Assembly (NCBI GenBank): GCA_900239685.1
Contig: OENT01000960.1
Coordinates: forward strand, 1 to 64,000
DNA: 64,000 bases
Source of the DNA: Rotaria macrura
Taxonomy: Eukaryota > Rotifera > Eurotatoria > Philodinida > Philodinidae
Direction of reading: 5' to 3'
Made by a program: the position numbers and the translations under genes. This document shows, piece after piece, positions 55,294-64,000 of the stretch (its first letter is position 1; the number at the start of each line of letters is the position of its first letter). The notes under the pieces were generated by a model, which was not told where the DNA came from, made no database searches, and was given only the letters and a program-made list of their open reading frames with translations.

Positions 55294-55975
55294 ATGCCGA
55301 CGTTCGACGAAATACAAGATGTATGCATGTATTCTATGTTAAAAAATTTAATTGAGGAAGAAAGTGTAACTCACCTATTTTCGGAATACTCGACTATACT
55401 TCAAGAGCACGTTAAGTTTATTTTTGAAAAAAATTTCATTAATACAATTCTGTTACCAATCATAGGAGCTGTTGTTTTTTTCGAATCCAGTCTAAGTTAT
55501 TCATTTTATAGAACATGAAAGATCAATTATATTGTCGTACTTCACTATTACATGTTAGAACTCGGTAGACTGATTTTACACATACTATTAATAATTGTAA
55601 CGTAAGACAGATTGATAGGAGCAATGAAGTGGCGACCATCTTTTCAATAAAAGTTTTTACATTGCATTGAACTGCCGAGGAGAATGTGTCTCTTGCTTTT
55701 TACTCGTTGACAAATGTATACTTGTAATCTATACTGTTTTTCTTGTTACTTAGAATTCACAGATTAGCTAAGATCCATTACATCCAGGTCTTTCACAAAT
55801 TGACGAAATTCTATACAATCATTCAGCTTATACCGATGAGCATACTCGCATACTTGGTGCGTATGTTGAATTTATTGAGCAACCATCGATTCGAAAAGTG
55901 CCCTCGACTAATGGTTTTGAATTTTTCAGTCGACCAGTATTTTATGTAAAGTTCTATAGACTAGAAACGCATTTC
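55294..55975 (+). pseudogene. Decayed gene fragments, unrecognised
   Basis: A frame from ATG 55294 (MPTFDEIQDVCMYSML) follows a 3' splice-like TTTTCAG, ends in a hydrophobic stretch and stops at 55518. A second coding-like frame, with no ATG and one internal stop, runs about 55753-55975 and includes DPLHPGLSQIDEILY, TDEHTRILGAYVEFIEQ and NGFEFFSRPVFYVKFY. The protein-like composition with stops suggests a pseudogene. Family not recognised. Confidence 0.3.
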
Positions 55976-56299
55976 AATCGATGATGTTTGAACAGGTCAG
56001 TCATATAACATCGTTACAAAAGATATGAAATGGTGACTAATGTTTATTTTTCTATCAGAAAAAGTCACATTCTCGATGGTATTTTTTAATTGTTAAATTT
56101 CTAATAAAGTATCTATATCTTTTTAATAGATCACATTGTCATGGTCCTGATGCAGACGATGATTATAATCATGATGGTCGTTCATGATCATGAGTTAAAT
56201 CTCCGAAAGTGAAACGATGATCAATGTCTCCGTAAAAGTTTGTCTTTAATTTTTGTTAGAATTCAGGATAAAAACTGTTATTTGTTGTCTTCATTCTAG

Positions 56300-56357
56300 A
56301 TCAAGGAAGCGTAGTCGAGTACATGATCGAAAATATCGTTCGCATTCAAGACCCTAA
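56300..56357 (+). pseudogene. Arg/Ser-rich remnant (RS-domain-like)
   Basis: After an acceptor-like TTCATTCTAG the frame reads SRKRSRVHDRKYRSHSRP and then a stop. It resembles the RS tail of a splicing factor. Too short to name. Confidence 0.25.
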
Positions 56358-57409
56358 GATCAGTATTAACGTAAAAAGCACTCACGCTCAAAAGAAAGCC
56401 TCTTAGTCGAAGCGAAATCAGAACACATGAAAAATTCCACAAATAGATATGTGTAAGTTTCTTTTCAAAACTGTAATTGTATATCAATTCAACACGATGC
56501 AACAACCGATCAATATAAACAAAAGAAACTTGTATTTAGCTTTCTTTAATTCTTTCATAAATAATCGAAATAAACAAAAATAAAGGACAGATTTTTGAAA
56601 GCGTTCTTGTTTTCATATTTCTGCCACATTAGGCTTCAATATTTTTGAGCTGCCTAGTTACATAAATATTAATTGAGTTCAAAGTCTGTTTCCTTATTCT
56701 TAAACGATTAAACAATGAAAATGTATGTTAAGATTCTCCTAGATGGTGTAATACATGTCACGGATTAAATAATTATATGTCAGGGAAATTAATTTTTGAT
56801 TTTACTAGAATAATCAATAAGTCTATTACAAATATTTGTCAAAATATTAGATTGGAAATATTTTCTGAAGATCAAAGAATTCTTTTGGAGAAGTCTATTA
56901 GTAAAACAAGTAGAAGATTTCTAGACTAATCTCATAAGAGAGAATTAAATCTTTCTTCTTCAAATTATATTATGAAGGGAAGATAACTAATGATCGACCC
57001 TATAAGAAATGTTGTTAAAAGATAAATTATGCATCGATAGCTGCACTAGACGAAGTCTTCTCCTGAACACTATTGTTCAACATACGATACATTTGCTTTT
57101 ATATACAATTATTTTTTAAGAACTCTCTCAAATACTGGATCATATGTAAAAAAAACATTGAAAGGCATGGAAAACCAATAATGAAAATATCGATGAAGGA
57201 TTTCTTGACTAGAGTAAAATGGTGATTTTAGTTTCGACAGCATTTATTGATGCTTTAAGAATCGAGTGTTTACAATTTTAATTGAATGATTCAATTTATT
57301 AGATATCTTCACTAGTACTTTGTACTTAGTGATATATCATTAGTTGGTATATTTAAAAATTTGACTTCTTTTCTTTTGAATAACAGAATCTTTTTCTTGT
57401 TTCAGGCAA

Positions 57410-57555
57410 TGTTTAATTGGGTGTCATAGCTACTGCTAGTGTTCGATTGTATCTTCGTGTTCATAGCGTTCAAGTAGAAGAAGACACTGAACATTTTCAC
57501 GTGGAAACAATAAAAGACCGGGAATGGTTTATTTCCAAGGCTTCTTGTGGATGAA
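57410..57555 (+). pseudogene. Short coding-like frame, unrecognised
   Basis: An open frame of about 45 codons after a strong acceptor (CTTGTTTCAG) includes LGVIATASVRLYLRVHS and ends KDREWFISKASCG then a stop. It has no ATG at its start. It might be a 3' exon or a remnant. Confidence 0.25.
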
Positions 57556-57780
57556 ATCCGTTATTGCATAGATTGATGTGAATGCAGTGAGGGGTGGTAT
57601 TTAACTACATAAACACACTTGGTTTTCAACATTGAAACTTGATCTACATATTGATTTTTAAATAATTATTTTCATTCTTTTTTTCGATGTTTACTTGCTT
57701 AGATTTATTATTCGAATATAATTTGTATTTATTTTGCTTTCAGATTAAGTAAACAAGATAAGAAATAATTCTTCGAGAAA

Positions 57781-57995
57781 ATGTTGGGTGGACCAGGTGC
57801 AAGTGATTCAGAGGCCGGCAAACAAATGGCTGATTTACAAGTTAAATCAAGTTTTATTCAATTTGTTGTAGCAGTAGGACTCATTAACTTAGGTGAAAAA
57901 ATTTCGATAGGAATTTTAAAAACTAAAAATTGATTTTACGATTATTTTCAGCTCCATATGTTTTGGAAGCAATTTTGGGTGAAAGTGTTCGTTAA
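57781..57995 (+). CDS. 51-residue single-helix protein, Tom5-like
   Basis: Exons 57781-57892 and 57952-57995 join a split Ala codon to give 51 residues. A short polar N-terminus (MLGGPGASDSEAGKQM) leads into one hydrophobic helix (SSFIQFVVAVGLINLAPYVLEAIL) and a short tail. Length, single C-proximal helix and the ...P(Y/F)(V/I)LEAI ending resemble Tom5, a small subunit of the mitochondrial outer-membrane import pore (human Tom5 is also 51 residues). Sequence identity to known Tom5 is low, so this is a tentative call; another small tail-anchored protein is possible. A strong 3' splice site (GCTTTCAG at about 57743) lies in the leader. Nitrobindin follows 131 bp downstream on the same strand. 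Confidence 0.6.
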
Positions 57996-58115
57996 ACCAA
58001 TGGCTAACGAATTTGTTCTCATGTTTTTGAAATGAAAACATAAATAAAAAAGAAAAAGAAACAGACAGTTCTTTTTGATGTTTTTGATTTAGCTTTACTA
58101 GATACTTTCGTTTTG

Positions 58116-58126
58116 TTTAAATTTAG
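58116..58126 (+). promoter_or_regulatory. 3' splice site directly abutting the nitrobindin ATG
   Basis: The run TTTAAATTTAG ends immediately before the start codon at 58127, and the preceding gene stops only 131 bp upstream. No local 5' exon is evident, so this looks like a trans-splice (spliced-leader) acceptor. That mechanism is known in bdelloid rotifers; its use here is inference. Confidence 0.4.
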
Positions 58127-58699
58127 ATGTCTGTATCGAAAGTACCCGTACATAAATGTTTAGAAAAACTTCAATGGCTTTTAGGTGTATGGCGATCTGA
58201 ATCAGCGATAATTCAACTTGAAGGAAAATCTTTTTCGTATTTAAGTGAGTTGAAATGTGAACATGTTGGTCAGCCAAATCTCATTCTTCATGTAAATGCA
58301 TTTAACGTTCAATCGTTACCAAATGACGCTGCGCCATTATCATGGACAGGTAAAAATGAATTAAAACCATTTCATCGTGAAATGGGTTTCTTACGGGTTA
58401 ATCCAAAAGATGAAGCAGTTAAAAATATCTCATATTTAAATGTACAAAATGTTGGTTTAGCGAATGTTGAAGAAGGGAATATCGATGGAAATAGTTTTTG
58501 CATCGAAACAAAATCGATTGGACGCTCCTGTTTTAATAAAGATCCAAGTGTTCGATTTCTTCGTCGACAATATTCATTAGATGAAAATGATTCGAATGTT
58601 CTTAATGTTAAAGTTTTTATGAGTACAAGTCGTATGAATGAAAATGAAGAACCATTTGAACATTTAACAATACGATACAGAAAAACTGCCCAGGAATAA
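58127..58699 (+). CDS. Nitrobindin (THAP4-type heme-binding beta-barrel)
   Basis: Nitrobindins are ten-stranded beta-barrels that hold ferric heme, bind nitric oxide and isomerise peroxynitrite to nitrate. The single exon codes 190 residues. Matches to the family: LQWLLGVWRSES near the N-terminus, CEHVGQPNLILHVNAF, FHREMGFLRV, NVGLANVEEGNIDG and the closing FEHLTIRYRK. The proximal heme His of human THAP4 aligns with His179 here (EHL), so heme binding should be retained. There is no THAP zinc finger, which matches the stand-alone invertebrate and plant form. An insertion (QSLPNDAAPLSWTGKNELK) lengthens the loop before FHRE. It is intronless and follows the Tom5-like gene closely. Confidence 0.93.
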   Translation: MSVSKVPVHKCLEKLQWLLGVWRSESAIIQLEGKSFSYLSELKCEHVGQPNLILHVNAFNVQSLPNDAAPLSWTGKNELKPFHREMGFLRVNPKDEAVKNISYLNVQNVGLANVEEGNIDGNSFCIETKSIGRSCFNKDPSVRFLRRQYSLDENDSNVLNVKVFMSTSRMNENEEPFEHLTIRYRKTAQE

Positions 58700-61600
58700 A
58701 TGATTATACTTATTCGAATACTTTGACATTGAACGTAGTCGTTTTTATTTTGTCTTTCACTCTATTATTCATTTTACTGTGATGTGTAGTTAAAAAATAG
58801 CTATTTATTCATTCATTTTCAAGAAAATCTGTTCCGTATCGTTCAACTAGAGGTTTTAATTCCGATCTTAAAGTCTAATTCGCCATGTTTCAAATAAATT
58901 TAACGTATCTGCATTGTAAACGAGATTCAATTAACAGTATATTGTGACTCGGAATCTTAACGAGTCATTTAAATTTTTCCTAAAATTTCACCAGATCGTA
59001 ATTATGCATCATAGAAAGACTAAAAAAATATAAATCTGTGCCTAGCTTGTTCACTGTACTGATTTTTTAATAATAGATTTAATGATTTCTCATACAATGG
59101 AAATCGTTACTTTGCTATTGTTAGTGTAAACATTCGGAACAGTAATATTTCCGTTATTTACATGTTTTACTTTAATAGTCTATAACAGAGATTGGACAGA
59201 TACCGAGTCGACTCGCCTTTATTTAGAATCTTATTTTTGATGAATAAATGGCAAATCTTTAAGGATATCTTTCCATTTTATGTAATTCTTTCTAAACGTT
59301 CCCATCTACAGTGAAATGTTTCAAATCGAGGCAATAAATTAGTGTGCAGGATGTTTCAACAATCACTAAAAAAAAGAAAACTGAATATTTCTAGAGTAAT
59401 GAACAAATGAACTGATGTTTTTCGTGATACTAGAGGATACTTCCAAATTTCTATTCAAATGATAGCAGCTCATTAACACATTTCAAATCTAACATCATCT
59501 ACTTGAACACGGAGTTTGATCTTTCTCCAACACACTTCTTTCATTCATCAACCACAAAAAATAGAAACGTATTCTAAAGTTTATTCGAAAATTCCATTTT
59601 GTAGAGATTGATATACTCATCATTTTGGTTGAAAAATTGTTCTATTTTCATCAAGAATGGACGGTATTAGGCTCAAAGTATTAGAAAATGTCGTGTGCTT
59701 CGACCCGCAATATTTTCTGTTCTCCAATAAAAATATGATTTGTCAGTAAGTTCTCGAATTAGGTTGCTACTTTCCTCACAGTTCGAAGAGGTACTTTATC
59801 AAACTTTAACTGACGTCATTGCCGTTTTCAGACCTTTTCATTGCAAAAGGATTTGAGAGGATTTTGTGAAGTTAAAATAGAATAGAGAAAGCTCAAGCAT
59901 TGAAATAAAGTATTACATAATTTTGAAAATTTAAGAGCAGAGGAATTCGCAAGAGATCACAGAAACTCCGAATTTATAGTTTATCTTTCGCATAGAAATG
60001 TGAATTTTTATCTTTTAAATTAATGATAATAAATCTAATTGATGTTTTAAACCTTTTTGCCGATGAATAAAAACTTTGAAGTATCTCTACCATTAGAAAA
60101 AAATTAGTTCATTTGATAAAAATCTTGTGTAGCAATGCAGTTTTCTTTTTGCTAGAGGACTTTTAGCACACTCTGGATACACATATATTTTATTATTCAG
60201 TGTAGTTCAACTATTGCACTGATGCAGTTCTCAGAGCATTATTTATACGCTCAGTAAAAAAATGAATGATCTTTATTGATTTGATGCTCATTAATATCTT
60301 TGCTTTCTTAACTTATTTAAATGTATAAAATGTTCTTTATTTGATTGTATAAAATATATAGATGGTGATTTTTATGAGTGGTTGAAAAGCTGCCTAAAAA
60401 TAACTATTTTGTTATAAAATCTAGACGAGGCGAGGCCCTGACGAATCGTTGTTTTTTATTGACTCACGGATCTCTGTCTATAATCATTTGCATGAATTTG
60501 TTTGCAGATGGATGGTGTCGTTCATTATCAGGCCTATTCTTTATTTGCATTATGCTCGATACAGTATACTTGTCAGCTATCGAATCTACTCAAAGTGTAT
60601 ACTAATATCACTCATAAGTAGAAAAAGGCTCTGTACAAGCCGGCAAATATCATTAAAAAACTATTATTACTGGACAATGAGGGAAACTAAAGCATATGGC
60701 AAAATTCGTAGTTGTACTAGAATGTCGCGTGGCTTTTATTCAGAAATAGTAAAGCGAAGCAAATGCTATAATTAATAGATTTAGCGTTAAAAAATTGGAT
60801 CATTGTTACTAAACATTGTTCATGAAAAAACTTTCTATATCCGCATATCCTACTACGCGAAACGTTTTGACATAAGTTTTAAAAAAATGTAATTTTCTCT
60901 CTTCTGACTGTAAGTAGGGAGAGTTTATTTTGCTGAACATAAATCTTGAAACTACGATAGATTTCGTCAGTACCCAAAAAGTGTCTTTTTTTTAGTGAAA
61001 TATAGTGTAACGTAAAATGAAAATTACGTTTACGCAAGTTATGGCATAATAATACTAAATGTGAAACGGGGGAAGTTCTATATATATCTGCAGTTGCAAT
61101 CGACAGATCCTAGATAGGGGAGAAGAGCCAGATCGCACCAAAAGGCTGCAGTTTATTCAAAAAGAATAAATGAAAAGAGATAGGACGTACTTTGCTTCAA
61201 TTTCTCAGGAGGATCATTCCGACAATAGGATTCGATCATGTTTCTATCGGAGTTTCTCTAATCCGACGGAGTCCTATCGGATTCCTGGTTGCGATCCGAC
61301 ATTCGGATCCACGCGTAGTGTTGGGTTTTATCGAATCATACTATCGGAATCCGGTTGGATTTCATTGTATGTTCAAACAAGCCTCTACTATTGGGATTAA
61401 ATGCTAATTCGTACACAAATAAGAAAATAGGTTTCTCCCATCAGATTCGTTAGTGGTTCTACAACCCGGATTCCCATAGGGTTTCATCGGATCGTAGGAT
61501 CCGATCGGATTGGTTATCGGATTCATTCACCTGGATTAATTAAAAAACTTTTTCATCACGCTTTAGATGCTCTCAGTACACTTCTTCGTACAGACACACC

Positions 61601-62600
61601 ACATCATTCTCAATTTTTTTCAAACTTTCTTCATCTCCAAAGAGACCGGTCAAATCAAAAAAAAGGAAAGAGAGAGAAACAAAGCAAATTAGAGAAAGAG
61701 AAAAGGAGGAAGAAAAATACTAACAGATCACGTTTTGGTCCACTCGGAATAAGGAGTGTATTGCAAAAACACATTCATTGTCTGATGCAAGCTAAATTAA
61801 CCTTGCCAACTTAGGATACTATGCGCCTTGACACCATGCCATATAAAAATGCATTCATAGTATGACGCAACCCTAGGTGAAAGAAAACGCCTCTTGAATG
61901 CCCTTTAACGATCTAAAAACGATGTAAAACGTTAAAAATCGGTGCCATTTTCCTTCAGTTTAGAAAATGAAGAGAATGGTGTTAAACGAGATGGCAGTTT
62001 TCTAGAGAAAAAAATGGTCCGTAAAATGAGCTGACGGGTTATGACGAAGTAGGGTGAGAATTAATGCCGTTTTATAGACGTTTCCGATGACCTTTCAGAC
62101 GATTGGAGTGATTCTCCTCGGGCATAGACCATCCTTGTCAAGTTAGGATGCGCTCGTCGGTATCATGTCAAATGAATGCACGTGTATCACTTGATCCAAC
62201 ATCGCATATCCTTATCCAGTTATGATAATATGCTTCTAGACACACATAGTGCTTGGAATACGTGATAGATTAATAATATCTTTCATATAGACTTGTCTTG
62301 GCGTTGATGAGTGAAAACCAAAATGTTCATTTTTGCGCCATTCTTTAGCAAACCGTTCAATTTACATCGTTGTTGGGTTCATGAAGTTCTTTTCCGTTTT
62401 CCTTGTTACGACGATTTGTATAATAGCAATCAACATTTTATTACATACGTGTTCATCATAGTTAGTGATTGTAGCCGCTGAATATGATCAGTGCCGGCCC
62501 ACTTTTCAAATTAATTAATACTTCCACCTTGTGCGATACGAGTACAAAGATCGTCAACAAAGAGCTTACTATTATGATTTTGAAACGCTTTCTTAAATTG
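58700..62600. other. Gene-poor stretch right of nitrobindin
   Basis: 3.9 kb of mostly AT-rich sequence. Short frames at 60378-60605 and 60449-60775 do not resemble known proteins. The segment 61190-61530 is richer in G+C and repeat-bearing (listed separately); 61620-62500 is moderately less AT-rich and contains no gene I recognise. Confidence 0.5.
61205..61530. repeat. Cluster of TCGGATT/GATCCGA short repeats
   Basis: The heptamer family CGGATTC / GGATCC / ATCCGA occurs more than ten times, in both orientations, within about 330 bp (for example CTATCGGATTCC, GCGATCCGACATTCGGATCC, GGATCCGATCGGATTGG). Clusters of short subterminal repeats like this are typical of hAT- or P-type DNA transposon ends. 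No full element could be delimited. Confidence 0.5.
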
Positions 62601-62616
62601 TAAGATTCAAAAAGTC

Positions 62617-62965
62617 TTTTTAACTGTTAGAGAATCATGTTGCTATAAGGTCATGCGACCAGAAATCACCAGCCAATGCGGCGACCACGCTTGAATTGCT
62701 TGAAGCTTTCAAAGTTTGTAGAGAAGTTTTCGCTGATCATTTTGGTAATAAACTTTTTCAAATTAAACTTTGTTTTCGTAAAGATACAGGTAAAATACGA
62801 AAACTGCACTTTTAATTTTTTCGAAAAAAACAAAATTGAACTTTTTTCGAAATAGCGATGAAAGTCCCAACTTTTTTACTCGAACTTTAAAACCAACTAT
62901 ATATTCAGATTCCTTGTGAAAAACTACATCAAAATCCTTCGGAATGAAAACAATTTTCAGGGATT
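62617..62965 (+). pseudogene. Tandem exon-pair, copy A (unrecognised, probably decayed)
   Basis: A frame of about 60 codons includes SPANAATTLELLEAFKVCRE and VFADHFGNKLFQIKLCF, reaching a donor-like GGTAAAAT at about 62788. An acceptor TATATATTCAG at about 62911 opens a second short frame IPCEKLHQNPSE then a stop. The arrangement and many bases match copy B 541 bp downstream. The family is not recognised. Confidence 0.4.
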
Positions 62966-63184
62966 TTTTACGTTCCACTAGGTTGCTATGTATTGCACTA
63001 TAGATGTGCAGTGTTTGAAAAACTCTTTCCGAAAGTCCGAATTCCAGGAAATAGTGGCACTAGCAGTTCGATAGAGTGAAACTTGCTGTGCAACTTGTAC
63101 GATTTTGTTTTCTTCCCGAATTTGATTTTGGAAGGAACGAACGTAAAAATTGTTTTCGATGACAACTTCCTAATCAATTTTCAT

Positions 63185-63590
63185 GAATTTACCAGTAAAA
63201 TCTAGTCATTTTGCTCTAATGAATCCATCCAGATTCCTTAAAATATTCGGGACGTGTAGAGCTTTTTATGCTGAACATTTTGGAATTAAATTATTGGATA
63301 TTCAACTCTATTTTTGTGAACATGTAAGTGAAATAATAGAAGCATGTATTTTGCCCTTATGATTATTTTGCATAAAAAATGAACTTTTCTCACAAAAATG
63401 AAACTGATAACACCTTAATATTTGCTTAAATCCTAAGTCTGATAATGTTTTCAGATTGAACATGGAAAACTGCATTAGAATCCGTACGATGTGTATGAAT
63501 TCTGAAGTACCCATCAAATATTGTTTGGATCCTATATGTGATATTTATGTAACGGAGGATGAATTGAAACGATTAGAGAATTAATTATAA
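63185..63590 (+). pseudogene. Tandem exon-pair, copy B (unrecognised)
   Basis: The frame MNPSRFLKIFGTCRAFYAE then HFGIKLLDIQLYFCEH ends at a perfect donor GTAAGT (63326). An acceptor AATGTTTTCAG (63455) opens IEHGKLH then a stop. A shifted frame from the same exon runs NMENCIRIRTMCMNSEVP, CLDPICDIYVTEDELKRLEN to a stop at about 63584 and is strikingly protein-like. A 1-nt phase problem separates the two exons, so either the gene is broken or my junction is wrong. Confidence 0.4.
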
Positions 63591-63799
63591 CACGAAATAA
63601 TCTAAATAAGGCATTGATCGATTCTTTAAAATGATGTTAGCTGTAGAATGTTAAGTAATTAGCTTTCTGCATAATTCTGATTATAGAGAGAACAGTTGTT
63701 TAAAATTTGTTTATGTGAGTGTTTAACTTATTTCGCTGAAGTATTTGTCGATAGCTCGTGTTATTTGGTGATAGTTCGAAGCCTTAAATTGCACAATTG

Positions 63800-64000
63800 T
63801 TTTTTGTTATGATCATACTGAAAAAGCATATTCAATTAGAAACATGAATCAATATCCATCGGCTGTGTGTCAATTAGCAGTCAATCGAGAAATAGCTGGA
63901 ATTTTGAATGTGTGAATGCTAGTACGAATAGAGTGTGAAGTTCAACGACATGAAATAGATCCGTTTATATCTGCTTCAAACAGATGAATATCAAGAATTC
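63800..64000 (+). pseudogene. Coding-like fragments at the right edge
   Basis: Frames reading CYDHTEKAYSIRNMNQYPSA then CQLAVNREIAGIL and, after a stop and a frame change, ECEVQRHEIDPFISASNR. These could be part of the same unrecognised locus as the copies at 62.6-63.6 kb, or a gene cut by the window end. Confidence 0.2.

Larger units (their letters stand above)
53755..57780. other. Gap after ATAD2 with decayed coding fragments
   Basis: 4 kb with no intact gene. Coding-like fragments on the plus strand at 55294-55518, 55750-55975, 56740-56928, and 57410-57555, plus an Arg/Ser-rich remnant at 56300-56357. They may belong to one or more decayed genes. Confidence 0.5.

Overview
This window is AT-rich nuclear DNA from an animal. 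Genes are broken by many short GT-AG introns, mostly 50-90 nt, with a few introns of 1-3 kb. Gene content is plainly metazoan: a Shaker-type K+ channel, a TRPC channel, a vesicular monoamine transporter, CK2 alpha, SNX1/2, UVSSA, ATAD2 and nitrobindin. Base composition, intron style and scattered degenerate DNA transposons fit a bdelloid rotifer or similar small lophotrochozoan. That placement is my inference; no single feature proves it.

Layout. 1-5 kb: no recognised gene, but a nested hAT-like DNA element (1.2-2.66 kb). 5.1-16.0 kb: three genes on the plus strand, CK2 alpha, sorting nexin 1/2 and UVSSA; UVSSA intron 1 carries a 368-bp foldback element. 16.1-37.4 kb: five genes on the minus strand, a kelch protein, a VMAT-type SLC18 transporter, an unrecognised eight-helix membrane protein, a TRPC channel and a Shaker-type Kv channel. 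37.4-41.4 kb: no recognised gene. 41.4-53.8 kb: ATAD2 (plus, 20 exons), with a dead mariner element in one intron and a large foldback element in another. 53.8-57.8 kb: decayed or unrecognised coding fragments. 57.8-58.7 kb: a small Tom5-like membrane protein and nitrobindin, 131 bp apart. 58.7-64 kb: mostly empty, with a short-repeat patch and two diverged tandem copies of an exon pair.

How the genes work together. There is no single pathway. VMAT, TRPC and Kv form a run of excitability and secretion genes on one strand, which may be chance. CK2 alpha, UVSSA (transcription-coupled repair) and ATAD2 (chromatin) are housekeeping. The exon chains given for CK2 alpha, SNX, UVSSA, VMAT, TRPC, ATAD2, the membrane protein and the Tom5-like gene were assembled by hand from splice signals and protein continuity. 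Each sums to a multiple of three with one terminal stop.

I found no tRNA, rRNA, CRISPR array, telomeric repeat or large retroelement. The most unusual signals are the tandem exon-pair copies near 62.6-63.5 kb, the near-perfect 8-bp target duplication around the inner hAT element, 3' splice sites lying directly before start codons (possible spliced-leader acceptors), and a Kv channel lacking the S6 PxP motif.
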